From CBDCVO01 sp965223085 (GTDB lineage Bacteria; Pseudomonadota; Gammaproteobacteria; Ga0077536): 64,000 nucleotides of DNA. Shown piece after piece: positions 36,136-45,451 of the stretch (position 1 is its first letter; every line of letters starts with the position of its first letter). The position numbers and the translations under genes were made by a program. Location of the stretch: assembly GCA_965223085.1 (NCBI GenBank), contig OZ244981.1, forward strand, positions 62,001 to 126,000. The letters run 5' to 3'. A model generated the notes under the pieces. It saw nothing but the letters and a program-made list of their open reading frames with translations. It was not told the DNA's origin and made no database searches.

Positions 36136-37094
36136 GCGCGCGGCCTCTCGTAGAACGCGCTCGCGGTACGCTGCATCCCTGCAGCTAAATCGATTGGCGG
36201 CGTCCACGCGAAGACCTGCTGAAATTCCGCCGCATCGACGAGCAGCGACTCGGTGAGGCGCGTCATCGTACCTTGGCGACCGCACAAGCTTCCCGCCCAC
36301 TGCAAAAACCTCGCGGGGACGGGAAACAAGCGTGGGGCAACGCCCAAAGCCCGGGCAAAACTACGCACTAAGTCGGGGGTCGATAGCACACAATCGGCAA
36401 GTGTGAACGTATTGGCGATCCGCTTTGGTGCGTGCAAGACCGTAACGATGGCGTCGCAAAGATTCTCGACATAGATCAAGGAGCGCTGATTGTCTATCGA
36501 CGCCAGCGGTAAGGGTACACCAGCGGCAACGGCGCGCATTAGCGCGTGCAAGTTTCCTTGCTGCCCCGGCCCATAAACCAGCGGCGGCCGCAAGATGCAA
36601 TAGTCGATGCGACGGCTGGCGGCAGCCTTAAGCAACGTGCGCTCGGCGGCCCACTTCGATTCGCCGTATGGCCCTTGCGGTCGTGGTGGATCAGCCGCGC
36701 GCAACGGCACCACCGTAGCGTCGATACGAGCAGAACGCTCGCCGTTGACTTTAATCGAACTCAAGAAAATAAAACGTTTGACATCTTGTCGCATCGCAGC
36801 CGCCACGAGCGCGTCTGTCACCGCCACGTTAACGCGTCGATAGCGAGCCTCGTCTGCGCGAACCGTCGCCGCGTGGGTCACGGCAACCAAGTGCACCACG
36901 GCGTCGATATTTTGCAAGTGTCCATCCCAGGCTTGCACCTGCGTGAAGTCGCCGAGCACCAGCCGGCGCACCCGGTGAGAAAAGGCGTAGTGATCGTTGC
37001 GCGTGGCAGCGACGGGATGCAGTCCATCGCGGCATAAGCGTGCCACGAGCGAGCGTCCGATGAACCCATCGGCACCGGTGACTAATATGCGCAC
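36132..37094 (-). CDS. wbpV: WbpV-like NAD-dependent epimerase/reductase
   Basis: An extended SDR of 320 residues: NAD-binding TGADGFIG, and catalytic YGESKWAAE (YxxxK). Placed directly before wbpL- and wbpM-like genes in the same order as in P. aeruginosa, it most likely reduces or epimerises the 4-keto sugar to UDP-QuiNAc or UDP-FucNAc. The exact stereochemistry cannot be told from sequence. Confidence 0.82.
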   Translation of the reverse strand: MRILVTGADGFIGRSLVARLCRDGLHPVAATRNDHYAFSHRVRRLVLGDFTQVQAWDGHLQNIDAVVHLVAVTHAATVRADEARYRRVNVAVTDALVAAAMRQDVKRFIFLSSIKVNGERSARIDATVVPLRAADPPRPQGPYGESKWAAERTLLKAAASRRIDYCILRPPLVYGPGQQGNLHALMRAVAAGVPLPLASIDNQRSLIYVENLCDAIVTVLHAPKRIANTFTLADCVLSTPDLVRSFARALGVAPRLFPVPARFLQWAGSLCGRQGTMTRLTESLLVDAAEFQQVFAWTPPIDLAAGMQRTASAFYERPRA

Positions 37095-37220
37095 GCCAAA
37101 TATAGTGCAGTCATCATGCTGGCAGTTTGCACGCTAATCCGGCAAACTGCGCAACGCCTTGGCGATGCGCGCTCGCCGGCACGTGCTTGGCGAAGACCTT
37201 ACGAATCACATGCTCTTGCA

Positions 37221-38342
37221 TCAATGGGCCTCGATCATGCGTTGATACAATGCCCATGTTTGCGCCGAGACATGCTCACGGCAATACGCACCCTGCACGA
37301 TGCTGCGCCCCCCTTCAGCGTAGCGTTGCCTTAGCGCGGGGTCATCGAGCAATTTCCGCAAAGCCTGTGCCAACGCGACTGCATCGCATTTGGGCACGAG
37401 GATCCCGTTGATGCCGGCGCGACAAATATCGCGGCAACCGGGCACATCGGTCGCAACGAGCGGCACACCGGACGCCGCGGCTTCGAGCAAAGATTTCGGT
37501 AAACCTTCGCGGTAAGAAGGTAGGCAGGCGATGAGCGCCTGTGCATAAATAGCGTTTACATCGTCCCGTTGCCCCCACCACTCTACGGCGCCGTCGGCGC
37601 TGAAATCCTGCACGGCGCTGGCGCTAAGTGCCGCCGGGTTGTCGGGATCTAGCGGCCCGACTAAGACGAAACGCACGCCTGGGTAGTCTGGCTTTAAACA
37701 ACGCGCCGCCACGACAAACTCACCAATACCCTTATCGTGCAGCATGCGAGCTACCAACACGACAATATTCCGTGAAGTGCCCACCGTGGGTTGAAAGCGC
37801 GCCACGTCCACACCCGCACCGCGGATCAGGGTGCGCCGTGCCGCTAGGCCCAAGCCGTGGTCGTCGAGCAGGGCAGCGTCGTCCGAATTTTGCACGATCA
37901 CCCAGCTGTTAGGGGTGCCTAAAATGTGTCGCAACACACCCAGCAGTAAGCGCCGGAGGATCGTGCGCAGTGGCGAAGCTTGGGCAAAAATATAACCCAT
38001 GCCGGTGACGGCGTGAACAAAGGCTATTCGAGGGTAGCAAGCCACCAGCGCACCGCTAATCACGATCGGTTTGAGCGCGACGAGATGCACGATATCCGGT
38101 CGCAGCTCGGCGATCGCGCGGCGCAAACGCATTACGTTGCGAATATCGGTGAGTGGATGCTTGAGCGAACGCTCGAAGGGAATGGCGACGGTACGAATAC
38201 CCGCGTTTTCCAACGCGCCGCGATGATATGAAAAGCGGCTTGCGAGATAAACCTCAGCACCCTGCGCTAACATGTCGCAGGCCAAATCAAAGCGATGCGA
38301 GAAGAAATACCAATCTTCGGTAACGACATAGAGGATCCGCAC
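37221..38342 (-). CDS. GT4-family glycosyltransferase
   Basis: A GT-B enzyme of 373 residues from GTG at 38342 (MRILYVVTEDWYFFSHRFD); a frame open to 38468 adds an unlikely basic leader. The C-terminal donor site has the EGLPKSLLEAAASGVPLVATDVPGCRDI motif of GT4, similar to PglA/WbpH-type sugar transferases. The acceptor is probably a lipid-linked sugar made by the WbpL-type enzyme; the sugar is unknown. Confidence 0.85.
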   Translation of the reverse strand: MRILYVVTEDWYFFSHRFDLACDMLAQGAEVYLASRFSYHRGALENAGIRTVAIPFERSLKHPLTDIRNVMRLRRAIAELRPDIVHLVALKPIVISGALVACYPRIAFVHAVTGMGYIFAQASPLRTILRRLLLGVLRHILGTPNSWVIVQNSDDAALLDDHGLGLAARRTLIRGAGVDVARFQPTVGTSRNIVVLVARMLHDKGIGEFVVAARCLKPDYPGVRFVLVGPLDPDNPAALSASAVQDFSADGAVEWWGQRDDVNAIYAQALIACLPSYREGLPKSLLEAAASGVPLVATDVPGCRDICRAGINGILVPKCDAVALAQALRKLLDDPALRQRYAEGGRSIVQGAYCREHVSAQTWALYQRMIEAH

Positions 38343-38642
38343 GCATGTTATTGTAGATCCACGCCGCAAAATAGCGATCGTTTTTCGTCTAAACTGACTC
38401 GGCATGGCGCGTTCACGTAACGCCGGTGAAGTGGCAGTACGAGCAAAACGCGTGCGCATCAGCGCCAACTGAACGCCGTAGCGGACCGCTTTAGCGGATC
38501 CGCGCTACACCCATATCGCTTAAAGTAAGGCATTGATTTATAGATATTTTTATGCGGCCCCTTAGGCGCAGCACGAGCCCTAATGAATCGCAACGCCGCG
38601 AGCCCGATTAAAATGTCAACAACGCGCAAACAGGAACAGCAC
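38343..38642. other. Intergenic region between divergent GT4 and monooxygenase genes
   Basis: This 300-base gap separates two diverging genes and must hold both promoters. An AT-rich stretch at about 38525-38560 (ending near ATTTTTATGC) is the best place for the rightward promoter. No operator-like palindrome was seen; the CGGATCCG-type stretch near 38497-38503 is short. Confidence 0.4.
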
Positions 38643-40328
38643 ATGAATGCCACCCATGAATCACACTACGAAGTCATCGTCATCGGTGCCGGGGTTGCTG
38701 GGATCTATCAAATCAAACGACTCAGCGAGCTCGGTGTTCGCGCAACCGTGCTTGAGGTGGCTCCAGACTTGGGCGGAACCTGGTACTACAATCGCTATCC
38801 CGGCGCACGCTTCGATTCCGAGAGTTATACCTACGGCTACTCGTTCTCCAAGGAATTGTTGGATGAGTGGCACTGGAAAGAGCGATTTTCCAGCCAACCA
38901 GAAAACCTGCGTTACCTCAACTATGTCGCTGACAAATTCAAGTTACGCCCCTATATGCAGTTCAACTGTCGCGTAGAAGCTGCGCATTTTGACGACGTGG
39001 AAAATATGTGGCGTCTCTGCATAAGTGATGGGCGCGAATTGAGCTGCCGTTTCGTGATCATGGCGCTCGGCTTGCTCTCGCAACCGACACTACCACGGAT
39101 CGAAGGGGTCAAGGATTTCAAAGGTCCCGCCTTTCACACCTATTACTGGCCCCACGAACCGCTTGACCTGGCCGGCAAAAAAATCGGCATTATCGGTACG
39201 GGCGCGACCGCGATCCAAATCATCCCCGAGATCGCAGCTACGGTCGGTGAACTCACCGTTTTCCAGCGGCGGCCCAATTGGGCTGCGCCGCTAAACAATC
39301 GCGAGATAAGCGCAGCGGAAATGGCCGCCATTCGGGTGCGCTACGATGAGATCTTCGCCGCCTGCGCGCGCACGCCAGGGGGTTTCGAGCACGAACCTGA
39401 TCGGCGCGGCTTCTACGAAGTTTCCCGCGAGGAACGGGTAGCGATGTGGGATCGCCTCTACGACGAACCGGGTTTTGGTATTTGGCTACGAAACTTCCGC
39501 GAGATCTTTACCGACGAGGATGCGAACGCCGAATTTTCCGAATACATTGCTGAACGCATTCGTCAACGCGTTGATGATCCGCTTATTGCCGAGAAGTTAA
39601 TTCCCCGAGATCACGGTTTCGGCGTGCAACGCGTACCGTTGGAAACTTATTATTATGAAGCCTACAATCGCGATAACGTTCACCTCGTGGATATCAGCGA
39701 GACACCGCTAGAACGAATTACCGCCCGCGGGATTCGCACCAGCGAACGCGATTTTGAATTCGACATCATCGTCTATGCGACGGGATTTGATGCCATTACC
39801 GGCGCGTTCGATCATATCGACATCCGTGGCGTCGGCGGCGAAAAACTGCGCGACAAATGGCGCGATGGACCGTGCACTTTTCTCGGCATGTTCGTCCACG
39901 GCTTTCCAAATCTATTAATGCCCGCGGGCCCGCAAAGCGGCTCGGCATCGACGAACTACCCGCGCGGCATAGAAACCGGCGTGAATTGGTGCACCGCTTT
40001 TCTCGAGCACATGTGGCAACAGAACTACATACGCGCCGACGCGACGGCCGCGGCGGCGGATCGCTGGACGAAGCACGTCACCAAGATGTACTCAACGATG
40101 CTGATGCGTAAAGCCAAGTCCTGGTTCACTGGTTACAACTCGAACGTCGAAGGTCATGAGCAAGGCAAAGTACGTTACTTCGTGTACAACGGTGGCGCAC
40201 CAAAATATGTCGCCACGATTAACGGAGTTGCGGCAAATGGCTATGAAGGGATCGCGTTTTCTAGCCACCTAACGGAAGACGAGGCGCGTTTAATAGCCCC
40301 AGCGTTCGCGCCAGGTCTCAAACATTAG
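38643..40328 (+). CDS. Baeyer-Villiger-type flavin monooxygenase
   Basis: 561 residues from ATG at 38643 (MNATHESHYEVIVIGAGVAGIYQIK; AGGA seven bases upstream). The FAD site is GAGVAG, the NADPH site GTGATA. The Baeyer-Villiger fingerprint FxGxxxHxxxW is exact in FKGPAFHTYYWPHE. Such enzymes insert oxygen next to ketones using NADPH and O2; cyclohexanone/phenylacetone-type substrates are usual. It is the only plus-strand gene within the polysaccharide region and its 3' end overlaps the convergent amidotransferase gene by 39 bases. A role in polysaccharide synthesis is not evident. Confidence 0.92.
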   Translation: MNATHESHYEVIVIGAGVAGIYQIKRLSELGVRATVLEVAPDLGGTWYYNRYPGARFDSESYTYGYSFSKELLDEWHWKERFSSQPENLRYLNYVADKFKLRPYMQFNCRVEAAHFDDVENMWRLCISDGRELSCRFVIMALGLLSQPTLPRIEGVKDFKGPAFHTYYWPHEPLDLAGKKIGIIGTGATAIQIIPEIAATVGELTVFQRRPNWAAPLNNREISAAEMAAIRVRYDEIFAACARTPGGFEHEPDRRGFYEVSREERVAMWDRLYDEPGFGIWLRNFREIFTDEDANAEFSEYIAERIRQRVDDPLIAEKLIPRDHGFGVQRVPLETYYYEAYNRDNVHLVDISETPLERITARGIRTSERDFEFDIIVYATGFDAITGAFDHIDIRGVGGEKLRDKWRDGPCTFLGMFVHGFPNLLMPAGPQSGSASTNYPRGIETGVNWCTAFLEHMWQQNYIRADATAAAADRWTKHVTKMYSTMLMRKAKSWFTGYNSNVEGHEQGKVRYFVYNGGAPKYVATINGVAANGYEGIAFSSHLTEDEARLIAPAFAPGLKH

Positions 40329-42245
40329 GATCCCCCACAGGTGGTATTGGAGATTCTGGGCGCCGTTGAGGTGGGCGCGCCAGACTTCGCGAATCGGGTG
40401 GGGATCGAAATAACCCGCGTTGCGTAAACGCTTCTCATCGAGCAAATCTTCCGTCCATTCACGCAAGGGACCGCGCAACCAGCTATCGATGGGCACACCG
40501 AAACCCATTTTTGGGCGCTCAAAAAGTTCACTCGGTACATAGCGACCTAGCACTTGTTTCAAAACCCATTTTCCTTCGCCATCACGCATTTTCATGTCGT
40601 ACGGAAACTGCCAAGCGAGTTGGATCAATTCGTGATCCAAGAATGGTACGCGCGCCTCCAGACTTACCGCCATACTGGCGCGATCGACTTTTGTCAAGAT
40701 ATCGCCAGGCAAATAATGCACCGTATCGAGATACATCATGCGCGAGACGATATGCGATTCGCGTCGCGATTCCGTGCCGTCGTGCAGTGCGGTTAAGGGC
40801 TCTTGAGCATCGCGCACAATTTTCTCAGGATTTGACCATAGCGATATAAGCCGCAAATACATGCCCATCGGATCCTCGATTTCGAGTAGGCGCGACAGTT
40901 TGTGGAGCTTATCGCCGGGCGCAGAATAGAGGTATTTTCGCGGTAGTAATGCCGCGCATTTTCCGAACAAATAATCCCAGGTTGCAGGTCGCAAGCTTCG
41001 AATTGCTTTAGCACTAAGTGTACCGGCCCAGTCAGGTAGACGCGCAAAACGCTGCCACAAATTCAAGGCCTGCCCGTAACGCGAATAACCGGCGAACAAT
41101 TCATCACCGGCATCTCCAGACAGTGCCACGGTGACAGATTCGCGCGCCAGCGCCGACACTAAGCACGTTGGGATCTGCGACGAATCGGCAAACGGTTCAT
41201 CGTAAATCTCCGCCAACCTCGGGATGACTTGGCGGGTTTGCTCGGGTGTTACATAGAGTTCTGTATGCGCCGTGCCTAAGTGATCGGCGACACGTTTAGC
41301 GTAGTGAGCCTCGTTGTATTGCGCCTCGGTAAAGCCAATGCTGAACGTGCGAATCGGCTCGCTACTCTGCGCTTGCATGGCCGCGACCACGGACGAAGAA
41401 TCAATGCCTCCCGAGAGAAACGCGCCCAAAGGCACGTCGGCGACCATGCGTGCTCGCACGGACGCTTGCAGCGCGGTATCCAAGGCCTCCACCGCTTCGG
41501 TCTCCGTACCACTAAATGATTCACGGCGAGCGTCTACGATAACGTCGGCCAAATCCCAGTAAGTGACCGGTGCCGGCAGGCTCTCGCGGCTGCGCGCAAC
41601 GCTCACGAACGTGCCCGGAATTAACTTACGAAAGTCGCGAAAAATACAGTGGGGCTCAGGAATATAGTTGTGACGCAAGAAAGTGCACAGCGCATCACGA
41701 TCAATTTCGGGTTTGCATCCCGGCCAGGTGCGAATGGCCTTAAGTTCGGAGGCGAACAGAAAAACGCCATCATGCCACCCATAATACAACGGTTTCTCAC
41801 CGATCCGATCACGCGCTAGATGCAATACTCGGTCACGCCGATCCCATAGCGCCAAAGCGAACATGCCGTTAGCTTGTTTTAAAGCGCCGTCCACACCCCA
41901 CGTAGATATCGCCTCGAGAAAAACTTCCGTGTCGCTAGAACCGCGAAAATGAGTGCCGCGACTTTCGAGCTTCGCACGCGTATTGCGAAAATTGTAGATC
42001 TCTCCGTTGAAGGCCAAAACCCAGCGACCGCATTGCGATTGCATCGGTTGCGCCCCCGTAGGGGACAGGTCGATGATCGATAGACGTCGATGACCGAGCG
42101 CGACGCCGCACGCCTCATCGCACCACACCCCATCCGCGTCGGGACCACGATGGATAAGCGTATCGCTCATCGCTTTTACTTGCGCGCTGAACTCGTGTTC
42201 AGAAATAGCTTTACGGGGCGCAAACGCGCCGGCGATGCCACACAT
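40290..42245 (-). CDS. Asparagine-synthase-like amidotransferase (exosortase A-associated type)
   Basis: 651 residues. N-terminal glutaminase with Cys2 (MCGIAGAFAP) and a C-terminal ATP-pyrophosphatase domain with PP-loop FLSGGIDSSSVV. Asparagine synthase homologues of this length are regular members of EPS clusters with PrsK/PrsR/XrtA. They may amidate uronic acids or other carboxylates rather than make asparagine. The predicted uronic and nonulosonic sugars in this cluster would be suitable substrates (inference). Confidence 0.88.
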   Translation of the reverse strand: MCGIAGAFAPRKAISEHEFSAQVKAMSDTLIHRGPDADGVWCDEACGVALGHRRLSIIDLSPTGAQPMQSQCGRWVLAFNGEIYNFRNTRAKLESRGTHFRGSSDTEVFLEAISTWGVDGALKQANGMFALALWDRRDRVLHLARDRIGEKPLYYGWHDGVFLFASELKAIRTWPGCKPEIDRDALCTFLRHNYIPEPHCIFRDFRKLIPGTFVSVARSRESLPAPVTYWDLADVIVDARRESFSGTETEAVEALDTALQASVRARMVADVPLGAFLSGGIDSSSVVAAMQAQSSEPIRTFSIGFTEAQYNEAHYAKRVADHLGTAHTELYVTPEQTRQVIPRLAEIYDEPFADSSQIPTCLVSALARESVTVALSGDAGDELFAGYSRYGQALNLWQRFARLPDWAGTLSAKAIRSLRPATWDYLFGKCAALLPRKYLYSAPGDKLHKLSRLLEIEDPMGMYLRLISLWSNPEKIVRDAQEPLTALHDGTESRRESHIVSRMMYLDTVHYLPGDILTKVDRASMAVSLEARVPFLDHELIQLAWQFPYDMKMRDGEGKWVLKQVLGRYVPSELFERPKMGFGVPIDSWLRGPLREWTEDLLDEKRLRNAGYFDPHPIREVWRAHLNGAQNLQYHLWGILMFETWRERWGY

Positions 42246-42327
42246 TAAGTATTAGTTTCCGAAGACAACAGTCTAGTTGACCCATATCATTTTAGTTTTC
42301 ATGCGCGAAAGTGTGGCCGGAGATTAC

Positions 42328-43524
42328 TTAACTTCCTGCCTCGGCTAGTAGTTCATCGTATAAAACCGCATACTTCTGTACGCAAGCCGCGACAGAAAAG
42401 TTCCGCGAGACAAATTCCCTTCCCAACGCGCCAAGTCCTACGCGTTGCTTGGGATCATTAACAACTTCGAGTAACGCTTTTCTCAGCGCGTGCGGTTGGT
42501 GGGCCGGCACGAGTCTCCCGCACCGGCCAAAATCTACGGCTTCCGGATTCCCCCCCACCGATGTCACGACCACCGGCAACCCCGCTGACATGTATTCTAA
42601 CACCGCGTTGCTAAATCCCTCCTGATGCGAAGCCAACACGCCGATATCACTCGCCATCAGGTGCTCCGGCACATTATCGACGCTGCCGAGCCAATGCACA
42701 TGGGCTGCCAAGCCAAGTCTAGCGGCGAGCGACCGCAACGCCTCTCCAATCCCGTCGTCCCTGCCACAGCAAAGTAGAACCCAGTCTCGCGGGAGTTCGT
42801 CGCGAATACCGGCAAGAGCCTCGAGCAGGTCCCCGTGGCCCTTGTAGGAGATCAGGTTGGCGACCTTGACGAAGACCAAGGCACCCGACGAAATACCCAG
42901 ATCCCCACGTATATGTGATCGTGTCGATCGCTGGGGCGTCGAGATTTCTACCCCGTTATAAATTAGCCGCAACTTTTCTTCCGGCACGCCTTCACTACGT
43001 AGCTCATTCAATATCGCGTTCGAGTTACCCACCAGACGCCGCATGCGCCGGTGCAAAAACCGCTCTATACGATCGATCCCAGGGTAGCGCTTTTGATAGA
43101 CCCGCAGGCTGCGCCGGCTAAGCACTTGATGCTGAATGCCCATGATGCTGCCGCACATCGCGCCAACAATATAGGCCTCCGGTAAGAAGTAGTGCACCAC
43201 ATCGGGTTTCTCGCGACGCAGATAAGCACAAAGCCCTACCGCAATAAAAACCAAGCCCCAAAACCCACGCGGCGAACGACGTGGAGAAACGACCGGAATC
43301 CCGGCCGCTTCAAGACCTGGTTCGAGCGCTCCGCCTGGCTTAAACGAGAAGACCGTAAACCGTCTATCTGCTTTGTGGAGCTGCGGCAGGATAGACGCTA
43401 GATGTTGCTCGGTCCCGCCGCGGTCGAGCTGGCCGATGACGATTAGAATCTGCCTTAATTTAGCATCAACGTCTGCATGTCCCAGTGTGTTATCTAGCGT
43501 GTTCTCAATATGCGCTCCCACCAC
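42328..43524 (-). CDS. GT4-family glycosyltransferase
   Basis: 398 residues, GTG start. GT-B fold with N-terminal ILIVIGQLDRGGTEQHL and C-terminal donor-binding segment SHQEGFSNAVLEYMSAGLPVVVTSVGGNPEAV. The start may be up to 25 codons later (near KLRQILIVIG), as the first residues do not look family-like. Probably adds one sugar to the repeat unit; specificity unknown. Confidence 0.85.
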   Translation of the reverse strand: MVGAHIENTLDNTLGHADVDAKLRQILIVIGQLDRGGTEQHLASILPQLHKADRRFTVFSFKPGGALEPGLEAAGIPVVSPRRSPRGFWGLVFIAVGLCAYLRREKPDVVHYFLPEAYIVGAMCGSIMGIQHQVLSRRSLRVYQKRYPGIDRIERFLHRRMRRLVGNSNAILNELRSEGVPEEKLRLIYNGVEISTPQRSTRSHIRGDLGISSGALVFVKVANLISYKGHGDLLEALAGIRDELPRDWVLLCCGRDDGIGEALRSLAARLGLAAHVHWLGSVDNVPEHLMASDIGVLASHQEGFSNAVLEYMSAGLPVVVTSVGGNPEAVDFGRCGRLVPAHQPHALRKALLEVVNDPKQRVGLGALGREFVSRNFSVAACVQKYAVLYDELLAEAGS

Positions 43525-43600
43525 GTTGCCCTAAAACGTCCAAATTTGCCGATGGTTTACCTACTCGATGAAAATAAGCAGGTCGAGACATTGCTCGGTC

Positions 43601-45217
43601 TTACGTTTCTCGCACGCTAGTACGACCTGTGTCCGGGGGGGTTTCGGACAACAGGCAATCAAATAGCCCATCGATCAGGTGTGTCCCTGGAGCGGCCAAA
43701 GATTCGGCAGCCAATGCGACCCGCACGGCCGCGTCGTCAATCAGCGACGCCGTCAATTCCGCCGGGGTCTTCGCATATCTGGCCAATTTATCCCGCACCA
43801 AGTCAGGAGTAAGCATTAGACTGAGCGGAGACATGAACGTGGTCGGGACTCCTAACCCGGCAGCATCGAATACTGATGATGAGAAGGATGTGATGTGGTG
43901 ATCCGCTTTCAGAAGCAGAGCTGCAAGCGGAAGTGCACTAGGTTCATACACTCGGGCATTCTGCACCCCATTGTTCATCAATGCTTCCATCACCCCCGCA
44001 GGCTGAACCGTTTTATCTGATGCAACTGGATGACATCGAATAAGCCAGAGCCAGTTTTTTGGCGCCATTTTCATCGCACCTATTAGTACTTCATTAAATC
44101 CACCTGATGCGGTACTAGATAAGGTGACGAGAGCAACCTTCTCCCATCCTTCGACGAGTTTAGCAACGTTGTCTACATGACTCCTCCATTCATCCGGCAG
44201 AACGTCAAACGATAAATCGGGCCGTCCTACTTCGACGATTCTGTGAGGGTGGCCATTAGCCGGCCAAAACCGCGAGACGTGACGAGCAGAACGCTGATCC
44301 CAGACTGCAAACGCGTCGGGGAGAAGCGCATACCCGTCGCTTGGCAGCGCCGACCAATGACTATTTTGCCAATTGTACGTGCCAGTGAACCCGTGCTGAA
44401 CATCAAACGTTGGAACACCGAACGTACGCGCAGCTAATCGAACCGCCCAAGCCACATCGTGGTGATAACAGCTCAAAACCAGATAGCGCGGAGGTTGAAC
44501 TCGAAATAAATCTTCAACGCCATGCTGAACGTTACGAATGTTCTGCAATGCCTTTAGGACAAGCTCACTGGTGTTCTCAGCCAGTCCGGATGGAAACGGC
44601 ATATTAATCCTAGCCCCATGGTCAACCACTTCCTCCACAAAAGTTGTAATCGCCGTATTTATCGTCTCGGGGTTTGACCAGCATGTATCTGGGTTTTCTC
44701 CGAGAAGGAGACCCATTGAAGGAAAAATCCGTGGCTGCCGCGAGAATGAATCTTGTGAGATCCATTCGAACTTTCGCGTCACAGTACGTCGCGCGGCAAC
44801 AATGGCGATCGGATCTATCATAGGCGCAAAATACCCCGAATCCATCCGCACATGATGCTGGCTAGGCAAAGTGTAGACCGCGATGCCACCATGTGGGGAC
44901 CGGGGCGGACGCCACAAATCATCCGCTCTAAACCAATTGCCCGGCTGCTTTCGACGGCGCTCGTTTATCGCCGTTTCTATAGCCTCGCATTCCTCCTTTA
45001 ACCGTGGCGGTAACAAAGACAACGTCGGATCGGCCAACCATTTCTCGATGAGCGCGAGATCATCGTTTACAAGTTGCAAACCGAGATAGATCCAGACTAA
45101 CGGCCACAAGTGCATGTCAAACGCTCTACACGCGTTAACATCGACATCTCGTTCGACCAAGAGTTTCCACTCAGCAAGATACCGGGATGGGACCATTTTA
45201 CCCTGGGCAATTTCCAA
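43601..45217 (-). CDS. Unassigned surface-carbohydrate protein, GT-B-like
   Basis: I do not recognise a named family. 538 residues, no membrane segment. TTG start with AAGGA seven bases before it; Met8 is an alternative. A C-terminal half resembles the GT-B fold of capsule-type transferases: a DVQHGF motif (VPTFDVQHGFTGTYN) like the QHG of capsule-synthesis proteins, WLIRCHP, and HHITSFSSSVFDAAGLGVPTTF as a possible nucleotide-sugar loop. A transferase acting on the polysaccharide or its lipid end is the most likely role. Confidence 0.65.
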   Translation of the reverse strand: MEIAQGKMVPSRYLAEWKLLVERDVDVNACRAFDMHLWPLVWIYLGLQLVNDDLALIEKWLADPTLSLLPPRLKEECEAIETAINERRRKQPGNWFRADDLWRPPRSPHGGIAVYTLPSQHHVRMDSGYFAPMIDPIAIVAARRTVTRKFEWISQDSFSRQPRIFPSMGLLLGENPDTCWSNPETINTAITTFVEEVVDHGARINMPFPSGLAENTSELVLKALQNIRNVQHGVEDLFRVQPPRYLVLSCYHHDVAWAVRLAARTFGVPTFDVQHGFTGTYNWQNSHWSALPSDGYALLPDAFAVWDQRSARHVSRFWPANGHPHRIVEVGRPDLSFDVLPDEWRSHVDNVAKLVEGWEKVALVTLSSTASGGFNEVLIGAMKMAPKNWLWLIRCHPVASDKTVQPAGVMEALMNNGVQNARVYEPSALPLAALLLKADHHITSFSSSVFDAAGLGVPTTFMSPLSLMLTPDLVRDKLARYAKTPAELTASLIDDAAVRVALAAESLAAPGTHLIDGLFDCLLSETPPDTGRTSVRET

Positions 45218-45269
45218 TTCTTTTCCTTAACTTAATCTTCGCAACTGATCCCGAATAGGAAATAAAAAA

Positions 45270-45290
45270 CCGATGAACGTTTCTGATCGG
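45270..45290 (-). terminator. Intrinsic terminator after the NeuB-like gene
   Basis: On the minus strand CCGAT and ATCGG pair across an 11-base loop, followed by TTTTTTATTT. It lies about 160 bases after the NeuB-like stop and 50 before the next gene, so it may split the transcription unit. A T-rich stretch on the other side could allow weak action in both directions. Confidence 0.6.
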
Positions 45291-45451
45291 CGTTTTTGTT
45301 TTGCGAAGGCGCCTAATCTGTCGTCCTATTCTGAATGAACGTCAATAGAGTACGCCCATCCATTGAACATCTGGAATCACGCCATTGCGCCGACGTAATT
45401 CTCGGTTTACGTCGACGTCTTACCTTCGCGGGAGCCGGGAAAATAAATCGG

